DNA of 45,951 nucleotides from an uncultured Bacteroidales bacterium (GTDB taxonomy: Bacteria; Bacteroidota; Bacteroidia; Bacteroidales; F082). The translations under genes and the position numbers were made by a program. A model generated the notes under the pieces. It was not told the origin of the DNA. It searched no databases and saw only the letters and a list, made by a program, of their open reading frames with translations. Shown one piece after another: positions 27,425 to 35,391 of this stretch (its first letter is position 1; each line of letters opens with the position of its first letter). The stretch lies in contig ONFO01000025.1 in assembly GCA_900317155.1 (NCBI GenBank), forward strand, positions 1 to 45,951. Reading direction: 5' to 3'.

Positions 27425-30400
27425 ATGAAAAGGAGATTTACAATCCTAACTGCAGCCCTCGCGCTGCTTACCTTCCTCGCAGTGCCTATGGGGATGCGGG
27501 GACAAGAAACTGTTACAGCGACAAGTACGACTATGACAGCCAATGTATCATACCAAGACTTGGAGACTGGAAAACTTATTGAATACAAGAATTCAGCTAG
27601 CAATTCTTATTCAAACCCTTTGCGTATTTATTCAGGTAATACATTTACGATACATGCAAAAGAAGGCGTTGAAAAAATAACTCAAATTGCAATTGTTGCA
27701 AATAGTACTTCTTATGCAAATGCAACAAAGAACGCAACATGGACTGCTACTGGGGAAGGCTTATGCTCGGCAACCGCTTCGGTGAGCGGATCAAATGTTA
27801 CTGTTGCAATAACAGGCACGGCAACTACAGTTACATGTAAACCTTCAGAGCAAATTAGATGGAATCAATTAAGTGTCACTTATGTTACATCAGGAACGCC
27901 TCCGGCGATTACTTATACTATGACTTATGATGCCAATGGCGGAATTGGTACTATGACGGATGAAGACAGTCCGTATGATGCAAATGCAACGGTTACCGTT
28001 TTGGACAATGAGTTTACACGTGAGCATTTTGATTTTGTAAAATGGAACACAAAAGCAGATGGAACTGGTACCGACTATGATGAAGGTGATACTTTCACTA
28101 TCAGAGACAATACCACTCTGTATGCTCAATGGGAATCCGACGGCACTGCTGGTGAAGGCTCTATTTGTTTCAGCAATCAATCAAGTTGCACTGCAATTAA
28201 TGGCCAATCTGTCACAGGTGAGGATGATTTAGGCAATACTTGGACAATAACAACAGTGGGTACAAATAGCTTCACTTCAAATTCTGGTTATTATCAGGTT
28301 GGCTCGGGTAATAGCCCGGCCACTAGCATCACCTTTACTACAACTCTCGATGAAGAAGTGAATGTGACTGATTTTTCGGCCATGTTTGGGGGATTCAGCG
28401 CCACCCGCGCATCGGTTGTTCTAAAAGTTGATAACACTCAAGTTGGTTCTGGTACCCTCAATGGAGCCGATGATGTTACGGTTAGTAGTTCTTCCGCTCA
28501 AATTGGAACAACATTGACAGTTATTGTTACTCCAACCGCTGGAGGTGTCAAGTGCTACAACATTTCTTATGCCTATGAAATTATAGACAATCCTGCCGTT
28601 GCCACCACCACCACCATCAATGTGCCCCAAGATTTCAACACTGATATTTATCAAGGCACAAATGCTGGTACTCTGACTGCAACTGTCAAGGATAACGATG
28701 ACAATACCATCAGCGGTGCCACCGTCACTTGGTCTTCGAGCAACACTGGCGTTGCCACCATCGATGCTAACGGCGAAGTTACTCTCGTTGCCGTTGGCAC
28801 CACCACCATCACTGCCAGCTATGCAGGCGTTGAAGATCAATACAGACCTTCTGAAGGCACTTACGAACTTACTGTTGTCAACGAAGATCCCAATGCGCCT
28901 GGCACACTGAACAATCCTTACACTGTGGCGCAAGCCCGCGCAGCTATTGATGCTGGCACTGGCACACAAGGCGTGTATGCCACTGGTATTGTTTGTACAG
29001 CCTCTAGCAACCTGTATCAAAACAAATATTTATCGTATTACATTTCTGCAGATGGTTCAACAGAATCTGATCAACTTGAAGCTTATAATGGATTGGGCAT
29101 AAATGGTGCAAACTTCACGTCCGTTGACGATGTTCAAGTGGGCGATATTGTTGTGATTTATGGTAATTTGACGAAATACAATTCAACGTATGAATTTGCC
29201 GCCAACAACCAACTTGTTTCTTTGGTGCGACCCAACCAATACACCCTAACCGCTACAATGAGCCACGTTGCAGATTTCACCATATTCGCTGGTGATGAGA
29301 TTGTATCAGGACCAGATCCAGAGAACCCTTCTCAAACTGTTCAAGTATTTGCTGGAACAACCGTTGGAGTTAGCATCGGTGGAATGGAGAATTGCTATCT
29401 CTTTAGTTCCTTGACCGTCAACGGCTCAACAGCTGGTGTAACTCAAGATGATCCAGATGACCTATATTTTGAATTCACCATGCCTGACGGAGATGCTGAG
29501 ATTGACGTTACGACTACTACTGCAACACCTTTCACTCTTACGGTGGTAGGTATGGATAATGTCAGCTTTGACATGTATATGGGTTATAATAGTACAGAAG
29601 TTACAATTACTGAAGGTACGGCTTCCATCTGCGAGCAGATGCATGTTATCATTGATGACTTGACCGTTTCGACTGGTTTCGTCCTTGATGCAATTACCCT
29701 TTCATATGGTAATACCACAGAGGAAGTCAATCCTGCTTTAGGTTTCACCATGCCTTCCAGCGACGCGACGCTGACTTTCACGACTCATGAAGCTGAAACA
29801 TTTACCTATACCAAAGTCACTTCTGTCACGCCTGGCAAGCATTATATCATTGTGACATCATCAACAGATAGTGACGGAAAATATCATGCTATGGGTGGCA
29901 AGAATTTGGGTGGTTCATACATGAATCCGGTTGAAGTTAGCGTTGACAACAATACCGTTACCGTTGCTGAAAACGATGGAGTAGCAGAAATTCTCATCGA
30001 CGGAACTGAAGACAATTATACGCTCCATACTTCAGAAGGTTATCTGGTTGGTGGCAATAAATCAATGAATACCAATGGTACAGAAGAATCAACTTGGACT
30101 ATTAGTTTTAATGCAAACAATCAAGCTATAATAACTTGGACTATAAATACTACGGGATATTCAATACAATACAATTCCTCAAATCCTCGTTTTGCTTGCT
30201 ATTCAAGTAACCAAGCCAAAGTTTGTCTTTATGTGAAAGACGAGCCTGCCACCGAGACCTACACCCTCACCGTCACTGGTTATGCCGACTACAGTGCCAA
30301 AGATGGTTATTGCCTCATTGCTTCACCTGTCACCGTGGATCCTGCCGATGTTGAAGGCATGGTTGTTGCAAACACCGATCCTAACTACCAATATTTCGAC

Positions 30401-31405
30401 CTCTACTCTTTTGCCAATAATCAAGATAAAGAATGGCGCAATTACAAAGACACCCACTTTGACCTCGTTCCTGGTACGGGTTACCTCTATGCCAAGAAAG
30501 CTACTAATGAAATCTCGACCTACGACTTCGAGCTTACCGGCACACCTTACAGTGGCAACGGCCAAATCGAGCTCACTCAAGGCACTGGCAAATGGGCTGA
30601 TTGGAATCTTGTCGGTAACCCCTACGGCGTAAATGCTGAAATCAGCATGGATTACTATGAAATGAATGGGGATGGTTCGGAATTGATGGCTGGTGTAGAC
30701 GAAGTGGTTGATGCAATGCAAGGTGTGTTTGTGGAATACACTGAAGATGACCAGACAGTTAACTTCGTGCCTCAGAGGGGCGCTAATCCTGGAGTAGGGA
30801 ATAGGCTCGTCCTCAACCTCGTTCGCAATCGCGGCACCGTCATCGACCGCGCCATCGTCCGCTTCGGCGAAGGCCGCCAGATGACCAAGTTCACGCTGTT
30901 CGAGAACAGCACCAAGCTCTACATCCCGCAGGATGACGAGGACTACGCCATCGTGCGCAGCGAAGCCCAAGGCGAACTGCCCGTCAGCTTCCGCGCCAGC
31001 GAAAACGGCACCTATACCCTCAGCATGAATGTGGAGAACGTCGACATGAACTACCTCCACCTCATCGACAACATGACCGGCATGGACATCGACCTGCTCC
31101 AAACCCCGAGCTACACCTTCGAAGCCAACACCAACGACTATGCAAACCGCTTCAAGCTGGTGTTTGCCGCCAACGGCACTGACGAGGCTGACGAATCCAG
31201 CTTCGCCTTCTTCAGCAACGGCAACCTCATCGTCAACAACGAAGGCAACGCCACCCTGCAGGTGATCGACATCAACGGCCGCATCCTCAGCAGCGAGACC
31301 ATCAGCGGCAGCTGCAGCAAGGCCATCAACGCCACAACGGGCGTCTACATGCTCCGCCTCATCAACGGCGACAACGTGAAGGTCCAAAAGGTGGTGGTGA
31401 GATAA
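27425..31405 (+). CDS. Large secreted adhesin-like multidomain protein, T9SS cargo
   Basis: A 1,326-aa surface protein. Signal peptide MKRRFTILTAALALLTFLAV; a threonine/asparagine-rich beta region; one Listeria-Bacteroides (InlB B/Flg_new) repeat, YTMTYDANGGIGTMTDED to TTLYAQW (about 160-238); a beta domain (about 245-385); a BIG_2-like Ig domain (TVTWSSSNTGVATIDANGEV, about 395-485); an OB-fold/DUF5689-like domain (YATGIVCTASSNLYQNKYLS, about 495-590); InlB-like strands; and a C-terminal T9SS type A sorting domain (GNLIVNNEGNATLQVIDING to VYMLRLINGDN). Base composition changes near 30240: the first 2.8 kb is AT-richer than the last 1.2 kb, suggesting domain exchange in front of a resident tail. 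The ligand is unknown. Confidence 0.82.
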   Translation: MKRRFTILTAALALLTFLAVPMGMRGQETVTATSTTMTANVSYQDLETGKLIEYKNSASNSYSNPLRIYSGNTFTIHAKEGVEKITQIAIVANSTSYANATKNATWTATGEGLCSATASVSGSNVTVAITGTATTVTCKPSEQIRWNQLSVTYVTSGTPPAITYTMTYDANGGIGTMTDEDSPYDANATVTVLDNEFTREHFDFVKWNTKADGTGTDYDEGDTFTIRDNTTLYAQWESDGTAGEGSICFSNQSSCTAINGQSVTGEDDLGNTWTITTVGTNSFTSNSGYYQVGSGNSPATSITFTTTLDEEVNVTDFSAMFGGFSATRASVVLKVDNTQVGSGTLNGADDVTVSSSSAQIGTTLTVIVTPTAGGVKCYNISYAYEIIDNPAVATTTTINVPQDFNTDIYQGTNAGTLTATVKDNDDNTISGATVTWSSSNTGVATIDANGEVTLVAVGTTTITASYAGVEDQYRPSEGTYELTVVNEDPNAPGTLNNPYTVAQARAAIDAGTGTQGVYATGIVCTASSNLYQNKYLSYYISADGSTESDQLEAYNGLGINGANFTSVDDVQVGDIVVIYGNLTKYNSTYEFAANNQLVSLVRPNQYTLTATMSHVADFTIFAGDEIVSGPDPENPSQTVQVFAGTTVGVSIGGMENCYLFSSLTVNGSTAGVTQDDPDDLYFEFTMPDGDAEIDVTTTTATPFTLTVVGMDNVSFDMYMGYNSTEVTITEGTASICEQMHVIIDDLTVSTGFVLDAITLSYGNTTEEVNPALGFTMPSSDATLTFTTHEAETFTYTKVTSVTPGKHYIIVTSSTDSDGKYHAMGGKNLGGSYMNPVEVSVDNNTVTVAENDGVAEILIDGTEDNYTLHTSEGYLVGGNKSMNTNGTEESTWTISFNANNQAIITWTINTTGYSIQYNSSNPRFACYSSNQAKVCLYVKDEPATETYTLTVTGYADYSAKDGYCLIASPVTVDPADVEGMVVANTDPNYQYFDLYSFANNQDKEWRNYKDTHFDLVPGTGYLYAKKATNEISTYDFELTGTPYSGNGQIELTQGTGKWADWNLVGNPYGVNAEISMDYYEMNGDGSELMAGVDEVVDAMQGVFVEYTEDDQTVNFVPQRGANPGVGNRLVLNLVRNRGTVIDRAIVRFGEGRQMTKFTLFENSTKLYIPQDDEDYAIVRSEAQGELPVSFRASENGTYTLSMNVENVDMNYLHLIDNMTGMDIDLLQTPSYTFEANTNDYANRFKLVFAANGTDEADESSFAFFSNGNLIVNNEGNATLQVIDINGRILSSETISGSCSKAINATTGVYMLRLINGDNVKVQKVVVR

Positions 31406-31538
31406 CTATGGCCCATGGCCTATGGCTTATGGCTGTTTTTACCGAGTGGTAAGTAGCAGCCATAAGCCAAGAGCCAAATGGCCGTCAACCGAGCCTTAGG
31501 CACACGCAGGCCATTGGCTATAGGCCATAAGCCATAAT
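31406..31538. repeat. TATGGCC-word hairpin directly after a stop codon (copy 1)
   Basis: Words CTATGGCCCATGGCCTATGG begin at the base after the stop codon and are answered by CAGCCATAAGCC and GGCCATAAGCCATAA. Related elements follow the genes ending at 36159 and 37044. It could end or protect the mRNA. Confidence 0.75.
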
Positions 31539-31590
31539 CCAACAACAATTAAACAATTCAACGATCAACAATTAAACAACAACATAAACA

Positions 31591-31863
31591 ATGAAGAAAC
31601 TTGTAATGACAATCGCCATCGTACTGAGCATGGGCGCAACGACTTTCGCACAGGATGTGGAAGTGTATGAAGAGAGAGGCCTCTTCGGCATGGGAAAAGA
31701 ATCCAGCATTTTTGGCGCAAAAGCAGGAGAAGATGCCTTGTTGCTTCCCGACCACGGTGAAACTGAAGACCAGGATGCCGACTCACCCTTGGGCACAGGT
31801 ATCGCCCTGCTGACCACCCTCGGCGCCGCCTACATGGTCGCCAAGAAGCGCAAAGAGGATTAA
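31591..31863 (+). CDS. Small exported protein with PLGTG-membrane-KKR tail
   Basis: A 90-aa protein: signal peptide MKKLVMTIAIVLSMGATTFA (about 1-21), a 45-residue exposed part, then PLGTGIALLTTLGAAYMVAK followed by KRKED. The tail is a short motif, a membrane helix and a basic end, the layout of C-terminal sorting or anchoring signals. Similar tails occur in small Bacteroidales proteins beside surface-protein genes, as far as I recall; function unknown. It lies 185 bp after the large adhesin-like gene, with a TATGGCC hairpin between, and no separate -7 box is evident. Confidence 0.65.
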   Translation: MKKLVMTIAIVLSMGATTFAQDVEVYEERGLFGMGKESSIFGAKAGEDALLLPDHGETEDQDADSPLGTGIALLTTLGAAYMVAKKRKED

Positions 31864-31909
31864 AAAGCATAGCATCTCAAGTAGTTGAGCAAGATTAGTT
31901 TGCCTGTTG

Positions 31910-31987
31910 GACGCGAGACTACGAGACTACGAGACTGCGAGACATTGGCTTGTCCCGAAGTCTCGAAGTCACCTGTCTCGAAGTCAA
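31910..31987. repeat. Palindromic CGAGACTA word repeat
   Basis: GCGAGACTACGAGACTACGA and GACTGCGAGAC are answered by CGAAGTCTCGAAGTC and GTCTCGAAGTC. The words match, in complement, the repeat in the coaD leader (18107-18177). Confidence 0.65.
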
Positions 31988-32034
31988 AAGATACTGCAGT
32001 CTAATATTGAACAGTTACTTAATTGTCAAAGAAG

Positions 32035-32066
32035 GGTCAGTGGCTTCGGCCGCTGGCCTTTTTTTG
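32035..32066 (+). terminator. Rho-independent terminator with TTCG loop
   Basis: A 10-bp stem (32035-32044 with 32049-32058, two G-T pairs) closed by TTCG is followed by seven T. It ends transcription from the adhesin/90-aa gene side before the MarR promoter. Confidence 0.8.
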
Positions 32067-32099
32067 TCCAAACATTTGCGAAACTCCAAGGATTATCCC

Positions 32100-32107
32100 T
32101 ATCTTTG
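32100..32107 (+). promoter_or_regulatory. Bacteroidota -7 box (TATCTTTG) for the MarR gene
   Basis: TATCTTTGC is an exact match, 39 bp before the ATG at 32147 and just past the terminator. Confidence 0.6.
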
Positions 32108-32146
32108 CATTTCCAATAATCACGATAATCATAAAAATGGGATAAT

Positions 32147-32599
32147 ATGATACTTGTAAAACAAGCAGGGGTCTACGTCAACATCTTGAATTGCAGGCTC
32201 AAGAAGTACCTGGCAGAGGTGTTCAAGAAGAACGGGGTAAACCTGACGGCGGAGCAGTACCTCGTCATGGACACGTTGTGGAATGAGGGCACGCTCACCC
32301 AGCAGGCCATCGCCTTCATCATCCAGAAGGACAAGAACTCGGTGACGCAGTTCATCGACAACTTGGAGAAGAAGGGCTTGGTTGCCCGCTCGGTGGCCAA
32401 GGACGACCGCCGCGTGAACAACATCGTGGTCACTGCCGAGGGCATGGCGCTTAAGGACTCCACCAAGCAACTGGCCATCGACACGATGAACAAGGCATTG
32501 GAGGGCATCCCTGAGGAGGATCTGCAGACGTTTGTCACCGTGTTGAAGAAGGTCTGCGGCAACATCAGCGACTTCGGGAAGCAGACGGAGCCTTGGTAA
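32147..32599 (+). CDS. MarR-family transcriptional regulator
   Basis: A 150-aa winged-helix protein. VYVNILNCRLKKYLAEVFKK and LTAEQYLVMDTLWNEGTLTQ lead into the recognition region IAFIIQKDKNSVTQFIDNLE and the wing KKGLVARSVAKDDRRVNNIV. The last helices form the usual dimer interface. It binds DNA as a dimer and commonly responds to small aromatic or lipid-like compounds; no ligand can be read. It has its own promoter; the nearest downstream gene lies beyond about 500 bp of repeats, so no target is obvious. Confidence 0.92.
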   Translation: MILVKQAGVYVNILNCRLKKYLAEVFKKNGVNLTAEQYLVMDTLWNEGTLTQQAIAFIIQKDKNSVTQFIDNLEKKGLVARSVAKDDRRVNNIVVTAEGMALKDSTKQLAIDTMNKALEGIPEEDLQTFVTVLKKVCGNISDFGKQTEPW

Positions 32600-32612
32600 A
32601 TCCAGCCTCACG

Positions 32613-33145
32613 TGTCATTCCTGCAGAAGCCTGTAACAACCTGAAGAACACGTCAAATCAGCCTCCCATGTCATTCCAGCTGGGGCAAGTGGGTGAGCGG
32701 GAATCTATGGGAGGCGGAGCAAAGAAGAAAAAACCATAAATGACGTCCCCAACAGCTATAGATCCCATGCCTTTGCCCACCAACCCCCGCGGGGATGACA
32801 TAGCTGTAGGAGCCTGTTTCTGCCCATCGTTGGAATGACATGCTTTCTGCTGCCTGTTTCAACCTGAAGAACACGTCAAAACCAGCCTCCCATGTCATTC
32901 CAGCGTGGGCAAGTGCGTTGGCGGGAATCTATGGGAGGCGGGCCAAAGAAGATAACAACCATGAATGACGGCATCAGAAAGCATAGATTCCAAGCCCTCG
33001 CGCAATCCAACGCAGGAATGACATGCTTTCTGCTGCCTGTTTCAGCCTTAAGAACACGTCAAACCAGCCTTCCATGTCATTCCAGCGGGGACAAGTGGGT
33101 TGGAGGGAATCTATGGGAGGCGGCACAAAGAAGAAAAAATAAAAG
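32613..33145. repeat. Hairpin-repeat array, left block (five elements)
   Basis: Type A elements (stem GCCTCCCAT/ATGGGAGGC, 55 bp, core TGTCATTCC...GGGAATCTA) at 32661-32715, 32885-32939 and 33067-33121 (the last with one G-T stem change). Type B (stem CAGAAAGCAT, 58 bp, reversed core) at 32975-33032. Type C (stem ACAGCTAT, reversed core) at 32752-32807. Half copies lie at 32613 and 32831. Conserved linkers are CCTGAAGAACACGTCAAA before A and CAAAGAAGATAACAACCATG after A. No protein is supported here; short open frames across the block are repeat translations. Confidence 0.9.
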
Positions 33146-33154
33146 ATTCAACAA

Positions 33155-33436
33155 ATGAAAACCTATTGGGTATATATGATGCAAAGTGCCAATGGCAAAG
33201 CCTTATACACGGGAGTCACCAATGACCTTGATAGGCGTGTTAGAGAGCACAAGGATGGTAGTGGATCTGCATTTACGGCAAAATACAAATGCCATAAATT
33301 GGTATACTATGAAGATTTTGGTCTGATAGATCAGGCGATAGTAAGGGAGAAAGAAATCAAAATGCTATCAAGAGCGGAAAAAGAAAGACTGATAGATACT
33401 ATCAACCCTGAAAGGAAGGATTTGTTCGAGGTGTAG
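33155..33436 (+). CDS. Single-domain GIY-YIG nuclease (UPF0213/YhbQ-like)
   Basis: A 93-aa protein covering just the GIY-YIG domain: TYWVYMMQSANGKALYTGVT has WVY and YTG in place of GIY and YIG, followed by NDLDRRVREHK with the catalytic arginine, then EDFGLIDQAIVREKEIKMLS with the metal-binding glutamate, and INPERKDLFEV at the end. All key residues of the small family are present and the length is normal. Members cut DNA in vitro in some cases, with unclear cellular roles. The gene is surrounded on both sides by hairpin repeats; its ATG is 34 bp after element A3. Confidence 0.9.
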   Translation: MKTYWVYMMQSANGKALYTGVTNDLDRRVREHKDGSGSAFTAKYKCHKLVYYEDFGLIDQAIVREKEIKMLSRAEKERLIDTINPERKDLFEV

Positions 33437-33446
33437 GTAATCAGTC

Positions 33447-34135
33447 ATCCTTCCATGTCATTCCTGCAGAGGCCTGTAACAACCTGAAGAACACGTCAAA
33501 CCAGCCTCCCATGTCATTCCAGCGGGGGTATGTGCGTTGGCGGGAATCTATGGGAGGCGGGCCAAAGAAGATAACAACCATGAATGACGGCATCAGAAAG
33601 CATAGATTCCAAGCCCTCGCGCAATCCAGCGCAGGAATGACATGCTTTCTGCTGCCTGTTTCAACGAGCCTTCGTTGGGATGACATAGCTGTTGGAGCCT
33701 GTTTCTGCCCAGTGTTGGAATGACATGCTTTCTGCTGTCTGTCTCAACCTGAAGAACACGTCAAAATCAGCCTCCCATGTCATTCCAGCGGGGGCAAGTG
33801 GGTGAGCGGGAATCTATGGGAGGCGGTTCAAAGAAGATAAAGACCATGATTGACGGCATCAGAAAGCATAGATTGACTACGTCGAATCTTCGATTTCCAT
33901 GCCTTCGCGCAATCCAGCGCAGGAATGACATGCTTTCTGCTGCCTGTTTCAACGAGCCTTCGTTGGGATGACATAGCTGTTGGGGCCTTTTTCTGCCAGC
34001 GCAGGAATGACATGCTTTCTGTTGCCTGTCTCAACTTGAAGAACACGTCAAACCAGCCTCCCATGTCATTCCTGCGGGGGTATGTGCGTAGGCGGGAATC
34101 TATGGGAGGCGGTTCAAAGAAGGAAACAACCCCTT
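33447..34135. repeat. Hairpin-repeat array, right block (five elements)
   Basis: Type A elements at 33504-33558, 33770-33824 and 34056-34110; type B at 33594-33651 and 33860-33939 (80 bp because of a 22-bp insertion). Half elements GGGATGACATAGCTGT lie at 33677-33692 and 33966-33981, and TGACATGCTTTCTG at 33721 and 34008. The linker CTGAAGAACACGTCAAA precedes each A copy. Spacing between A copies is 266 and 286 bp, so units are close to but not exactly tandem. Confidence 0.9.
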
Positions 34136-34193
34136 TTTTTGCCCTCTGGCACAATAATTGGATAATTTTTCCGCGTTTAAACCGTTGAATCCT

Positions 34194-34201
34194 TATCTTT
34201 G
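34194..34201 (+). promoter_or_regulatory. Bacteroidota -7 box (TATCTTTG) for the lipoprotein/polyphosphate cluster
   Basis: TATCTTTGCAG is an exact match 14 bp before the ATG at 34216. It is the only promoter box recognised before the five-gene run. Confidence 0.6.
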
Positions 34202-34215
34202 CAGCTCAAATTTTG

Positions 34216-34947
34216 ATGAATATGAATAAGACAATCAAATTATTATGGGCGCTCTTTGCGACGGCTTTGCTGTTGACGGCGTGCAACAAAGGCCCAGGCG
34301 AAGGCGGCACAGGCACGGTGCGAGGCTATGTGAAGCTGGTGCACCATCCCGACGACGACTACACCTTGACTCCCGACACCATGGCGGCGGCCAAGACCGA
34401 CGTGTTCATCGTCTATGGCGACGAGCCTTATTTCGGCAACGACGTGGAAACGAATGCCGAAGGGATGTATCAGTTCGAATACCTGTTGCCTGGCAACTAT
34501 ACCGTGTTTTCCTATTCCACCTTGCCTTCAGGCGAGAAGGTTGCTGTGAGCGAGACGGTCAATCTGACGCGAGGAGCGGTAGCACAAGCGCCTACGCTTT
34601 ACATCCACGATGGCAAGGCATACGGCACATCCGTCGTGAAAGGGCAGGTAATGGCGGCCTATTATGTCAAGGACGATGGCGTTTGGTACTATCATTCGGA
34701 AGGCCCGGCTTATGAGCACCGGGTATATATCCGCAAGGCAGGCGAGGAGCTGTATTTCGATGACACCCGCACTGGCGTGGATGGCAAATTCGCATTCCAG
34801 AAGTTGCAGCCCGGTGAGTATGAGATTTTCACCGTGACCGAAGACGGCGATGAGTGTCCGTCGCTGCTGTTCCAAAGTGTCAGCGTGGGAGAAGCGGGAC
34901 AGATTTACGAACTTGAAGAACCTTTTGTAATCAGAATAAACTTATAA
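34216..34947 (+). CDS. Lipoprotein with repeated beta-sandwich (carboxypeptidase-like) domains
   Basis: A 243-aa lipoprotein: signal and lipobox LLWALFATALLLTACN, a glycine-rich stretch, then two beta domains ending in similar strands, NAEGMYQFEYLLPGNYTVF and VDGKFAFQKLQPGEYEIFTV. These are characteristic of carboxypeptidase-regulatory-like (transthyretin-fold) domains. Either ATG at 34216 or 34222 may be used. It precedes a secreted protein by 10 bp, so both are cotranscribed, probably with the polyphosphate genes. The specific role is unknown. Confidence 0.75.
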   Translation: MNMNKTIKLLWALFATALLLTACNKGPGEGGTGTVRGYVKLVHHPDDDYTLTPDTMAAAKTDVFIVYGDEPYFGNDVETNAEGMYQFEYLLPGNYTVFSYSTLPSGEKVAVSETVNLTRGAVAQAPTLYIHDGKAYGTSVVKGQVMAAYYVKDDGVWYYHSEGPAYEHRVYIRKAGEELYFDDTRTGVDGKFAFQKLQPGEYEIFTVTEDGDECPSLLFQSVSVGEAGQIYELEEPFVIRINL

Positions 34948-34957
34948 TTGATAGGAT

Positions 34958-35386
34958 ATGAAACGTTTAGCAATAGTTTTGGCTTTGTTTGCCATCAGTT
35001 TGTGCGGTATGGCACAGTCGGTCTCTGAGAGCACCATCCAGAAGCGCGAGAACCGAAAAGGCATGGTGCTGAAGGAGTGGAACACGGCTGCAGGTGACAA
35101 GCGTGCCTTCCTCGACCGCGTGACGACCTACGATGAGTTAGGCCGGAAGATTGAGGAAATCGAATATGCCAGCTATGGACAGAAATGGCGTGTGGTGAGC
35201 GAATATCCCGCCAACAGCGATATCACGGCTAAGGTGGTGCGCGAAATCGAGTATAACGACCGCGACAAAGTGGTCAGAATCAGGAAATTCGAATACAACG
35301 AGGATGGCTCCAAGAAATGCCAGAAGAACTATTATCCGAATGGCAAGCTGGAGTCGGTGAAGACTTTCGAGTACGTCCCCAAATAA
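34958..35386 (+). CDS. Small secreted protein with MORN/YD-like beta strands
   Basis: A 142-aa exported protein with signal peptide MKRLAIVLALFAISLCGMAQ. The mature part has repeated short strands of the kind VTTYDELGRKIEEIEY, VREIEYNDRDKVVRIRKFEY and NYYPNGKLESVKTFEY, as in MORN-type or toxin-related secreted repeats. A weak Shine-Dalgarno-like TAGGAT precedes the ATG. The VTC-domain gene follows within 5 bp or less depending on its start. Function unknown. Confidence 0.65.
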   Translation: MKRLAIVLALFAISLCGMAQSVSESTIQKRENRKGMVLKEWNTAAGDKRAFLDRVTTYDELGRKIEEIEYASYGQKWRVVSEYPANSDITAKVVREIEYNDRDKVVRIRKFEYNEDGSKKCQKNYYPNGKLESVKTFEYVPK

Positions 35387-35391
35387 AGCTT

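Noticed and set aside
30323-31387. 354-aa open frame opposite the end of the 1,326-aa gene
   Set aside because: It has low-complexity Val/Ala/Asp composition and overlaps the T9SS sorting domain, which is clearly coding on the plus strand.
32671-34188. Several 60-108 aa open frames in the hairpin array
   Set aside because: They are translations of the repeats (recurring MSFQRG, TCFLLPVS) on both strands and change frame between copies.
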